A DNA stretch of 64,000 nucleotides, taken from Davidsoniella eucalypti. Taxonomy: Eukaryota > Ascomycota > Sordariomycetes > Microascales > Ceratocystidaceae. The notes beneath the pieces are model-generated. The model was not told where the DNA came from. It saw only the letters and a list, made by a program, of their open reading frames with translations, and did no database searches. The DNA is taken from positions 124,001-188,000 of the forward strand of contig RMBW01000040.1 in assembly GCA_004009845.1 (NCBI GenBank), read 5' to 3'. The position numbers were made by a program, and so were the translations under genes. This document shows, piece by piece, positions 35,297 to 46,988 of the stretch (position 1 is its first letter; the number at the start of each line of letters is the position of its first letter).

Positions 35297-37577
35297 GCGA
35301 GGATGCAATGACCTTGATCCGAATAAAGAGGACAAAAGTCCTTACAGACGATTTCGTTTGTTCTGCATATTGTGATACAAAGTGTGCATACATAACATAT
35401 AATCAAGGACACCTGCATATTTGAAAACACAGCCCAAACTGCGCCCGAATATGGAAGCAAAAACGAGCATGAAAGCGGTCTATAGAACCGGACGAATCCC
35501 GTTGAATATCAAACAACCTCCAGAGGGATAAAAAGAGAAAGAGAAAGAGAGAGATTAGATTTCGTCCCGAGTCGCAAGGAAAGCCAAACGCTTGGAGCAA
35601 TTACTGGCCGATTCGAGCAGCCAAGTACGATTGATAGTCATTTTTTACCAGGGCGTTTTTCTCCCTTCTTCTTTACTATATACGTATATATGCTGTCAGA
35701 GGGTTTGCAATCCAGTTAGTCGGTCTCCTTAATACTCCCCTGGTCTCTCATTTACACCGTGGCTTTTGCATGAATATGTATGGCTGAAGCTTTCTTCTTT
35801 TTTATTCTACACTGACGGACTCGGCGAGTCAAGCTGACATGTTGTGTGGGTGGTTAAATATAACATACGCATGAATAATACAAGACGGAGAAAAGGGAAA
35901 GAACACCAAGTGAGAAACAAAATAGAAGGCACCCGGAATGCAATAGAAAGACAAGCAAACATGGCTGAGAAAAGTCACGATCGTTTTTGACAGGCTGGCA
36001 GTTGTCCTTTACTCAACTTTCTTCATCCACAGACTAGAATGATCCTCGTTCTTCTTCTTGGAAAACAAGGGTCCAAGTCGATAGAAGGAAAAGGAAAGAA
36101 AAAAAAGGGAAAAAAGGGCTCGGGCCGCTTTGTATCATGACGAGATGAAGTAGCAAACGTACACTAGAAGAAGAATTTTAAAAAAGAAGGAGGGGCAGGA
36201 ATCAGTCAAGAGAACGTTGTGCTTAGGCCATCACATGGAAAAAAAGAAAAAGGCTGATTCAGTACGACGCTAGATTTTCGTTATAGCGTGTCTGTGATAT
36301 GATGGAAACACAATACAAGAAGCAGACCAGCCAGCATCATTAGCCCGAGATCACGAACAGAGTAGGCCAGCAGCAATATTAAGAAACACGAAACACTCGA
36401 TATAGGCTGGGAATGGTGATATATATCTTGGTGGGATGGATGTTACTTTGGCCCTCTCTTTTGCCTTTTCGTTCACGGACTGCCTGTTATTTCTGTCAGA
36501 TAAGACTGCTTTTTGTGTTGGCTGTGACGGTGACCAAATCGTTCTTCGGGCCTTTAATCATAGCAAGAGATCAACCCGAGGAAGATGAGAACGATATGAT
36601 AGAATATCGTGTTTAGTGAACACCGCCACGGCTTGAATGGGCGTTTTCAGACTCAAGACATGAAGACTGTATTATACAGTAAGATAATTTTTCTTCTCCT
36701 ATATTCAATGTTGAGGCGAACGGAGCTTTTGAAACGAAGCGTAATATAAGCAAAGAAAAAACCATTGTTAGTCTTTTTCTTCCTTCTAGAACGAAGATTT
36801 GGGTTGAAGGTCCAGGATGTCACATTAATGGCTTCTCTTTTTTTCTTCTCTTTTCTTTGTCATATAATGACCGGCTATGTTTTTTTTTTCTTCTTTTCAG
36901 CTTCCATTACACAAGCAAAGTCCGGAAATGCCCTTTTCTTTCTCTCTTTATCTTCCCTAGTACTTCATATTCTAGTTAATGGTGCATTCCTGGTTCTTTT
37001 CTGGGTCTTCGATGGTCAGGAGAACCTGGTCTGGAAGTTTAATGCACGAATAAAAGTTGAATATGACAATTCGATACTTTTCAATCTTTTCATCGCACAA
37101 AACCGAGCTTACGGGTGCCTTGCATAAACATCCTCCAAATTACAAATTACTTCACAGTGCCTCCGTATCAAGGACTTGGTAAGCTTAGATCCATAAGAAG
37201 AGGAAAAATGATGGGGAGAATCGTAAATTTTGAGGCACTAGTAGTATTTTTTTTTCGTTCAGGGAACGGAACAAGACTAGAATGGTTTAGTGTGAGAAGA
37301 ACAAAAAGTCGAAACCAAACTCTTCATCTTCTTATACAGCCCGTCTCTTAGCACGTACTGTGTATGCACAAAGCCACAACCAATACTACTGATACTGGTA
37401 AAAGGCCGACCAAAGCACACACTAAACGGGGTCTATATCAGCCTCTATAGCATGGCTGCGGCTGCAGCCGGTTTGCCTGTGAACCATAAAGCAACATGGC
37501 AAACAGACATCGAGCATGATCTCTAAGAGACGCTACATACAATTGTATCTGTTCGCTTTGCTAGAAAGGAAAACCCC

Positions 37578-37630
37578 GTTGAAGAACCCCTCGTACATAT
37601 AGAACGAGTTCCTTCAACCTTGGTATCAGA
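37578..37630 (+). repeat. Hairpin followed by a primer-binding-site-like TGGTATCAGA (possible LTR remnant)
   Basis: The arms GTTGAAGAACCCCTCGT (37578-37594) and ACGAGTTCCTTCAAC (37604-37618) pair over 14 bp with small bulges around a 9-nt loop. Two bases later comes TGGTATCAGA, which equals the start of the initiator-Met tRNA primer-binding site used by many Copia-type LTR elements, whose LTRs commonly end in TTCAACA. No gag-pol coding remains were seen nearby, so the mobile-element origin is a hypothesis. Confidence 0.3.
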
Positions 37631-39255
37631 ATCTAGAGCGGTACGGGGATGAAATCCTGGTGTTTCTTGTTCGTTATGTTGTCAAGGGCTAAGGAAGGAG
37701 ACGAAGCCCGTCGATGTGCTGGCAGGAACTCGATGGGCAATAGAGGGGTCTACAGAGAGAAATCAAGTGTCTTTGCAAGATACAGATACAAATAACGCTC
37801 AGTCTGCCAGAGAACCGAGTACTCTTGTTCCAACAACTTGAATGATATCCGGTCTTCCCCCAGTTACCATGTTAAAAAACTTCATATTAGTTCTTAGACT
37901 GTCTTCAGCTCTGCTCTCAAAGTCGAAATCGCAGACACAGATGCAGGCAGATCTAGGACTTGGGCTCAAGCAAAGCAAGTGAGGGAGCACGCATAACCAC
38001 GACATAAATGAGTCAGAAACATCTCGTGTTCTTCTAGTCCTTTATCCCACAGGTCAGTAACTAATACAATATGTATATGTACTAGCAATGCTGCCTATTC
38101 CGTCCATCTCCCTTGAGTGTGCAAAGGGATTAAAAGGGCAGCGATCTAGTGAAATCAAGGGCTAAACGGCACAGCTCTAAGTGAGCAGGCTCAAGAGAAG
38201 AAGAAGACATGGTTACAGGCCAGGGATGTTGAGAAGGTAACCCTCTGGGGGGACGGGGGCATGTAAGGCGTAAAGTACAGTTGGTGGTACCAAAAAAGGG
38301 CCTTAGAGGGATAAGAGAGAGCAAGAGAGAGAATCAGCGTGTTCTTGTAGCTGCATGAGGTCTTATTATTGAGGGGGAGAAGAGGCATAAAAGTGTAGTT
38401 GCTCTTGCTACATTAGCGATGGTGCTACTTTTTGGTTTCCAAGCTCGGCTTGATTTTCTAATATGTCCCATCAGCTGAGACTTACATTCTCCAGGCCCCG
38501 TCCGCGCATCATCTACATCTCTCTATTGACTACGTTATGGGCTAAGAGGCTTCTATCCGATTCAGACTCCTGGTCAGCTATATCTCCGGGGTGTTCCCTG
38601 GATCTTCGAAAAGTCTTGCTTCGCTTCAGAGTGAAGAGGCCCTTTGAAGCCGGGAAAGACAGACAAGAATGCTAAAGAGGAAGATGGAGGGATGAAGAGG
38701 AGTGAAGGGACACAGAACTTCACACCAAATCTCGCTCTCCAACATGGCATCTTTTTCTTCCTATCTTTCGTAGATCACGGACTTTGTTAATATCAGTTCT
38801 TATCCGGGCTAGTTTTTTTTTTTGATTCATTTTTATTAAGGTGGAAATGGAGCTCTTGATAGCTATGTAGCACCTCGGTATCCTAAGATACACAGCCCTG
38901 AACTAATACTAGTATACAATGTAAGGTGAATGACAGCCTACTTCTCAACAGTGACAGGCCACTGAGATACAGGATGGGCAGCAAAAATTAGAGCCAATAT
39001 ACACGGCTTTTTGCTATCACATTGCTACTTCAAAGAAAGAAGAAAAAGACGTATGAACAGACCAAGGATCTCCAACAGATTCGGCATTGCATCACATTAC
39101 ATTGCAGTAAGAAAGTTGCGGGTGAGTCGGTCGGTCGGCTACTTGTTTAGCGAGCCATTCCTTTTCCAAGTAAGATTTGGACATGTCATATACATGTACT
39201 CTATAGTGTCTGTAGTGTCTATATGTGTTAGTAGTAGTAATAGTATGCTTCTTTG

Positions 39256-39289
39256 ATATATGTATGTGCATATGCGTATGCGTGTGCGT
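39256..39289. repeat. 34-bp perfectly alternating purine-pyrimidine tract
   Basis: Every base from 39256 to 39289 alternates purine and pyrimidine (ATATATGTATGTGCATATGC and onward, ending in CGTGTGCGT). Such tracts, particularly the CG/TG-rich right half, are prone to Z-DNA formation. Confidence 0.8.
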
Positions 39290-42200
39290 TTTAACTGCAT
39301 GAACAACGACGACAAAGCTTCGCTAGATCTTAACCAGGTAGCAGAAATACAATCAACAAACGGCATATTCGTCTTAGACAGGCTGCTTGCAGCAAGAAAA
39401 CAGCTAGTAGGACTCGGACACGATGCTCCAGTCGTTTCGTGAGTAGGCAGTATCGACAGGAAACACAGACCCAGAATACCTCTGCTTCTTATGACCGCCT
39501 GATTGTCCTTGAAGTGATGGCTCTTAGTTGGGCTACTAGCAGCCTTGACCCTTTTTTCATTCTTCTTTTTCGTCTTCTAGTCTGAACTGTTGTTATTCTT
39601 CTATGGCCGCATTCCTGCCATACTACTATATGTGCATCCTTCTTCTATATCTCCTACTCATGTGACGATGTAACATGGCAAAGAGAGCAAGAAGTAACAG
39701 AGAAGACGGCCGGAGGGGCAGACTTAAGAGCCGTCGATCATAGATTCTTGATAATCTGCAATCTGCATACATTGTCTCCGAGAATCGACTGTAGAATTTA
39801 TATTTCCCGGTTGTTACTATGTATAATAACTATACTATCATGTCTTATTACAGTTCGTCGCTAACAGAACGACGGGTCACAGCGCAGCACCAGCCCAGAC
39901 AAATGCTACAGAGGAGGCCACGATATTGGATCAGGATACCTAATGTGAAGAGAGGAGATGAGGATAAATCGACAGGGAATTTGAGCCTAGCTCGAGCCGG
40001 TCCAAGCTATGAATTCTAGGCCATGTGACATTGTCCTTGGGCTAGCCCATGCTAGCTTTGAGGATGCTATCTTCTAGGCTCAGTCTCATTTCTGTCTACA
40101 TGTGTACATGTATGTATTTCGTCTTCACTATGGAGTATACAATTACACGAAGATCCATCTCTTCCCTAAAACATCGACGTGCAGAAGGAGCAGGACCGCG
40201 TACCGAATCGTGATCTCATCGTGCGTTGGTCATTGTAAGTTGCATATAATAATACAGATATAGAACTGCATTAAGGTTTGTCTTTCTTGGCCATGCTTCT
40301 ACAAAGCATATCGTATGGACAGCACGGGGATACGTTTTCATACTCTTCTTCCTGTTTCAATAAGCGTTATCTTTGTTCTTTCAAGACTACTTACATACAT
40401 ATGTATTGACCTAGGGATATCCTAGAAACGGAAAAATATCGGGCCAACTTGGTCAGCCTACATGAAAGCAAGGCGTAGCGAGCAAAGTTATAGTGCGATG
40501 CGAAGGGTCCTTAATTGATGCCAGGGCTGGGGCCGCCTAGCAGATTTAATCTAGTGCTTGGAATGCGGTATAAGATAGAAGATCAACAGAGAACGGCGCT
40601 ATTGCACAGGGGCAGAAGTGCGCTATGAATTTTTGAATCTATTTTCGTGGGCCTAAACGTCATAGCCTATTTTCGAGGGTTTATACAGAGATCAGGTGTA
40701 CTAAGGGTTTGCTCTATTTGTACTACAAAGGGACCTACGAATTTGTCCTGTCACTTATACAGCTAACATAGCGTACTAAGCTCGGAATCTTGGCGGCTAT
40801 CAAGATCGGCCTTGCGTGAAATTTTGTCGCCCATTCTTACATATTGTCTTCCGATTTTATGAGCTCATTCAAACTTGATTCAAAATCTACAGATATAATC
40901 TCCTAGATCTCAAGGTTCCCGTGAGTAAGACGATGTGAGACTTGACGGCCTTCTTATTCTACAGTTACTTTGAGACAATTATAGTCCCTTGTAGATTCCC
41001 GGAACCAAGATATGCCTCTTTCTCGTCATCCCTCCATAACAGTTAGCTCGAGATAAGTCTTTCTTATTTCATTTTTTTTTGCATGTGTTGGCCGGAAAGC
41101 TAAAAGGAATAAGCGCATGTGTATAAATATGCACGGTCTGAGAGTAATGGTCTCGCTTACCGAGAAGGGAGGGGTCGTCCCATTCCAAGACACACATACT
41201 GCGTTGGATTTTTATTCGGTTGGTTGGCTCTGCCTTGATGGGGGGATGTGACTGAGACTATTGACTTGGTTTTGAAAGAAGCTAAAATTGTACAAGATAC
41301 TTCGTTTTGTCCACGCTTGCACGTAGCCTCAGTTGAACTAACTGTACACTAGCTTGAATTGGACCACAGAGGCATGGCCAACAGCTGATATACATCGTTA
41401 GCGCTCTTTATGTTAGTCCCCTTCTTAAACTACGCAATAGGAAAAACATGTTATCAAAACGGCTCAACTACAGACAACAAATGGATGTTTACTTCGCTCA
41501 ATCGGCACTTGATGGGAGGATTTTTCAATGAATTGGTCTTGTGCAGCTATGTGAAGATGTCAATCGAAGAATAGACGGCCCAAACGTCTAGTCAGACCTC
41601 TAGTGGGCCGAACAAAAGCAGAGAGAGGTGCACAAAGATAAGGAGGATTACATGTATTCCCAAAGACGTTGCATATCCAGTGATACATTGGTGCATTCCG
41701 GGCGCTACTGAAATCTGAGTATCATGTCCTCATGGCCAATCAGCTCGATGAAGCTGAATGTAAAGCATTAAGCAAGACGAAGAAAAGTCTGGGAATTTTC
41801 TCTAAAATATGACATGGAACATAAAACATCAAACAGTCAACTTTTAGCTCCGCATATCAACCGGCCACTATAGCTGCAATCACATAAAACCTGGCACTGC
41901 AGATATATCCAGTATTTGAATACATGTCGAGCCGGACATAACGAGGGAAAAGAAAAGACAGAAGATGGGATCCCCAAAAGATCAACGGTTTTGCCACCAC
42001 TACAAGAAGCTGTACATCATGCCACATATAGCTTGTTTGCATATTATCTGCAATTATACGGGCTGTGCATATTGAACCTGTAAGAAAAGCAGCCACAAGG
42101 CGGCTGCTGACGCTTGCAATTTGCTGAGGATAATTTTAATGCCGGAATTATCAGTTGTAGTTATGTTCCGGTCTTTCTTGTTCGCACCACTTTGTCTGTA

Positions 42201-45200
42201 TCTATACAGACATCAAACAGATATCTAGTCTGCTCTTGTGGTCGGTTTAACGCATGAAACGAACAGTTTCTCGAACTGAGTTGATGGTTGTGTGGAGGAC
42301 GGGAAGATCAGACCAGATCGAGAACTATGTAACAAGAAACAAGGTTCAGTTCACATCAAAGAAAACATCGATACATGCCTACAAATGTATCAAACACAGA
42401 GTGCATCTGTTCGTGTAGACTAAAGAATTAGATATGCCTCCATCATATCTGGTCTCAATATCTTGGAGCTGGGCTCCAATATTGATACCTAAAAATAAAA
42501 CCATGGGAAAAAGCAATCATTGCCTGCATATACATGTATACATATGTACATCTGCGTGCAGTCTTCTTTTTTCATTTCCTCTTGGTTAATGAAAAGTCGA
42601 GGGGCTGGAGAGTGACAAGACGACATTGCTTGATTGAGTTTCAAGCATGATGTGCTGGCACCAGGCTGATGCAGGCTTTTCCTTTTTACCCAGTAATATA
42701 CATTGTAGTATTCAGTAATATTATAGCGGTAATACTCGAGAGATAAGTGCATACAATTATATCATGTTTATCTTGTGTCTAGACTAATAGTAGCATCAGA
42801 TGAAGCTAAACAAGTGGCCCAAAGATGGGCCTCGTCCTGTTCTTTTTTGTTTCCTTTTTTCAAGTCCTCGTATTACTACGGGGCCTCAAACATCAGCCAA
42901 ATAAGCGATTGCAGTATATAATCTGGCGTGAAAGGAACAAAGGTTGTCCAAAAAATGGTTGCGATCATCGATACGTATGCTGGAATGCTATTACATTCTA
43001 AGGGTTACTAAACATAAACCCTGCAAACTTGCCTATCCTTGTTTTCCTTTGAATCGACCACATGTACCCAGCGGCAAAGCAAGTCTAGTGGCAAAAACGC
43101 AACAAGGTCATTTGCAAAAAAGAGATACGAGTGCATTTGTTGTCGCAAATGGACATTAAAGTCTTGATTGTGTGCATCTCTCATCAACTCGACCAGACTC
43201 TACTTGTAAATCTCAGTTGCGTTGTGTGTAGTACTTGTCTGCTGTATAGTTTAGCTGTTCTAATATGTACTCTAGTTGTACATACATACATCTTGTTACT
43301 TCTACTTTGCTGTAAGGATGAGAAGACAGGGAGACGGTGGCCTGACACTTGCTTTAGTGCATCTGTCACTATTTGGTTGATGCCATGGGGAATGGGGAGC
43401 CAATATCTAGCACGAACGGGCGATGGAGTTTCAATCAAAGACTCCGACTTCCTTGGTAGTTTAGCATGATACTCCTGGCTAGATAGATAGGTACCAAGTA
43501 TCGCCAGAGGAGACAACTTGGTTTGTATTGGTTCGTTGACATGTCAGGTCGTGCAATTTCTTTTGACGTTGAGTCAGCCATTCTAACTGTGCATTTTCCT
43601 GACTGCTGTCAAAAGACTGGAAGCAAATATATATGTTGATATCAAAACTTAAAACAAACTAAAGTACACACGAAGGGCCTCATGGCGGCTGCTTTATGTG
43701 TCCGCGATGATCAGCAGAAGTAGCCCCTCCCTCCTCCAACAGTAGGCCAGTTTACCTGACCCAGAGCTAGCTAATACAGAGGTTTCTTTGGGGGGATAGG
43801 TTTCGGTGACGCAAGTGACAAGTAACTAGTAGATTTGAGACCAATCTCTCAGAGGCTCGCATAGCGTTGTAGTGCTTATGGATGCCAAGGCGTTGGACGG
43901 ATGAGCCAGCCCACAAGTACCCGTAACTTCGACGCAGTACCGTGTTTTGGTCCTGCATACAGGCCAGCTAGTCTTCTACACAGTGGCTCTCACATGCACG
44001 CGTCGAATCCCCGGTCCATTTCTGTATTCGGTACTTGGGGAGCAAAGAGCAGGAAGAGGACGACGAGGGAAGGTCATATATACGTTTGATGTGACTTATA
44101 AAGTGCCTCGTTTTGGCGCAGAAAAAGCGCTGATTGCATTGGAAAGAGTGCTAGAGCGTCTGAATCGACTTGGTCTGGACCGGCTTTGTGGCGTGTTGGC
44201 GCCGAAATATACTATGTAGGATAGAAGAACGATGTAAAGGTAGACTTCATGGGTGACTGACGAACCGCATGGCATTTATTAGTGAAACAAGCAGCCGCAA
44301 TAGCTGTGGAAAAGCAGCAACCAGCACAAGGAACAAGCAAGAATATGACGACTGAGATGCCTTTTTATCGACCTAGTAGGCAAAAGGATGAAAACTTGAG
44401 TTCTGTCCAAATATCACTGAGAAAGTTATGTGATGCCACATATTAAACCTATGCCTATCCTTCTACTGTGTCCTTCCTTTTTTACTGTCCCTCTTACTTT
44501 GCTCTACTTGCTTCTCTTTAGAGCCAGGCACTCTCTTTCTGTCCATGTGGGGCCGGCTAGTGGGCCTTGCTGAGCTTCTAGCCCGGCGCTTATTGGCTCG
44601 CTAGGGTTGAAGCTCTCATGGTCCTTGCGTAGTGTGTGTTCTGTTCCTTCCTTTGCTGCAACGGCAAGAGCACGGTTTTTTCTTTGATTAAGAAGATCCA
44701 TTTCTATAATTCGATATATACATAATGTAGCCTTTTTTTCCCTTTCTTTTTGTTCTTGCCTAGCTGTGGGCTGAGTAGTTACGCTTAGCATACTGGCAAT
44801 TGCTGGCAGATATCTTTTTAGCTAATTGTAAATCCAATATGCGAAAGTGGCATCATAGTCGGAATAGGTAATTCTATTGCTGTGATATCTCTGAGCGTAT
44901 ATGAAGGAAATATCCTGAAGAAGATATGTATACGTGCCCTCTTGCCGTTGTCTATGTCCTCAATACTTATCAACGGACTGAAAGAAGTAGTTTCTAGTTC
45001 GTGATCGTTATCTATAGGATATATATTTATTCAGAGTGGCCTCCCATCTTCGTTTCTTTCTTCTCTTCTTAATTTTTTTCCTTAGTGAAGTTTACTCCTC
45101 GTAAAAAAAACCTCGTTCACTCGCTCTTCTTTTCCAGTTGCCGCACTAAAAATCAAAGAAAAAAAAGCTACTGTAATTCAACCCACTCCATAGCTGCTGG

Positions 45201-45501
45201 GTGTTACAATTGTAGTAATACATTCTTTTTCTTTTGGTATTGGCCACTAGTTTCGTCGACCCCTGTTTCTCTTTGTTCGAAGCTTACCCCCCTTGCTCTC
45301 TCTTTTTATTTTATTTTACTTCGCTACGTCGATAGCTCTCTAACCACTGTTGCTTCGTTTGGCCCTGAGCGTTTGGCTCTCTATCTGTCTGCCATTACGT
45401 CGTTTGTCCCTAAAAGATACGGCTAGACCTTTACGAACAGCGCTACGTGCACAGTCTATACTATACGTTTGGCTTGTCCTCCGTCACCAAGTAATTAGAC
45501 T

Positions 45502-45559
45502 GTACGTTAGTTACAAAGGACAGAGACTTACCGTTCAGTCAATGCTAACTTTATTTTAG
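45502..45559 (+). other. Candidate 5' UTR intron in the forkhead leader
   Basis: Donor GTACGT, branch TGCTAACT and acceptor TTTTAG are 58 nt apart, the same grammar as coding introns here. It lies about 1.4 kb before the forkhead ATG within the pyrimidine-rich leader. Confidence 0.35.
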
Positions 45560-46988
45560 ATACTAACGGTCAGTTGTAACAAGCCTGACTTACGGATTTG
45601 CGGTTGACAAGCTCAATTATTTGTCCTCCATCAGTTGTTTCTTCGATCAAGATACCCATCTTTTAAGCGTCTCGAACGTCCTGTCAAGGCTTTTCTTTGA
45701 GTCTTCACTAAAGCCTTTGAAGGTCTATAGATTTTGCTTTTGAGCCTTATCACACTCAGCATCAACTATTGGGCTGGCTGCCGCCATTAGTTTCATCCTC
45801 TCGCTTCTTATAGCGTTTCTCTTACCGCCTCTTTCGCTCTTAATTTTTTCTTCCCTTTTTCTTGCAACTTATTCTATCTCAGGAAGACAGACTTGAAAGG
45901 AAAAAAAACAAATCATCTTTACACATAAAACTGTCACACTGCCATCCGTATCTGACGTCGGCCATTGTCCTATCGTCAGTTTTACCACCAAATCTTGGCA
46001 TATTTCCTAGCTTTTCTAGATTTTTTTTTTCACGTCTCGTCTCCACTGTCACAAAAAAGGCAGAGAACCTGGACATTAGAAAGGTAATGCTCCCCAACAT
46101 CCCATTCCTATCCGTACCAAGCTTTGGCTTTACTTGACTTTTCTGGTCCCTCTTGTTTCTGTGAACAAGAAGAGCATTTCTCCTACACACTTTCTTCATT
46201 CCTTTGTCTTCTGCTATTTCTACTGCTGCTGCTGTTACTTCTGCTGGCAAAAGAATTTCAGCGTCCTGTGCTCAACTATCCCACCCCATTCACCCACTCA
46301 CTACCGCTGCTAGATGTACCGTACACCCACTGTACGTACTGTACGGTCCAGGGGTTGCCTTGAAGTAAGGGATACTCCGACTTGAACAACCTGGGATTGA
46401 ATTGGTTTGGGCTGGGCTGGCTTGTTCTGCCCTGCCTTTAACCAGGGCCTTCTTCCTACTTCCTCTTTTCTCAGATTTTTGCTCTTTGACCTTTTCTTTC
46501 CTTCCACCGCCTGCTTTTGCTTCACACCTTTTTATTCTTCTTGCGAGAACATCTCTTTGTCGATACGTCAATGAAAAATCTACCTTTTGTTCCTTCTTGT
46601 TCTCCTACAAACCTTCTATCAGACTGTGTTTTTTCCCATCTTTTTTTTTCTGCTCTCCGGCCCTCAACCTCTCCACCTTTTAATCGGACTATCTGTGTGT
46701 GTGTGTGAACCTCTTTTCCGACACCTAAAAATCATACAACATCACCGTATATTTTTACAATATCGCTATCTACACATTTACTTACTCTTCTTGCTTGATA
46801 TTGCCGTCGACCTGCCCAACTCAACCTACCCGCCCGCCCGCCTTGCCTTGCATATCTACAACCAACCTCCTCGTCAATGCCTGGCTAACGTGTTACTGCT
46901 TTCAGTCTTTGTCACACAACTTAGTTAGATACGCCTCCAACAAGCGGGAGCCCGATCTTGAACCTAAACCGCTCTCAAAGGGCCTGTC

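Larger units (their letters stand above)
35103..46988. other. 11.9-kb region without a recognisable gene
   Basis: No frame longer than about 123 codons exists on either strand, many start at GTG/TTG, and none shows a family signature, codon pattern or spliceable partner. Composition is ordinary, without the extreme AT bias of repeat-induced mutation. It is purine-rich on + at 35500-36300, mixed in the middle, and strongly pyrimidine-rich on + from about 45050 to 46980, ahead of the forkhead gene. Specific elements are listed separately. It could hold long non-coding transcripts, distant promoter elements of the forkhead gene, or decayed mobile DNA. No tRNA was recognised. Confidence 0.6.

Noticed and set aside
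36765..37127. 120-codon hydrophobic frame in the gene desert
   Set aside because: It starts at TTG, and its hydrophobicity comes from T-rich DNA (runs of Phe). It has no motif or splice partner.
43131..43516. Overlapping 110-112-codon frames on both strands
   Set aside because: They are mutual shadows of one open stretch with no family signature, and the + frame starts at GTG.
43950..44020. tRNA-like B-box (GTCGAATCC)
   Set aside because: No matching A-box, acceptor stem or T-run terminator could be built around it.
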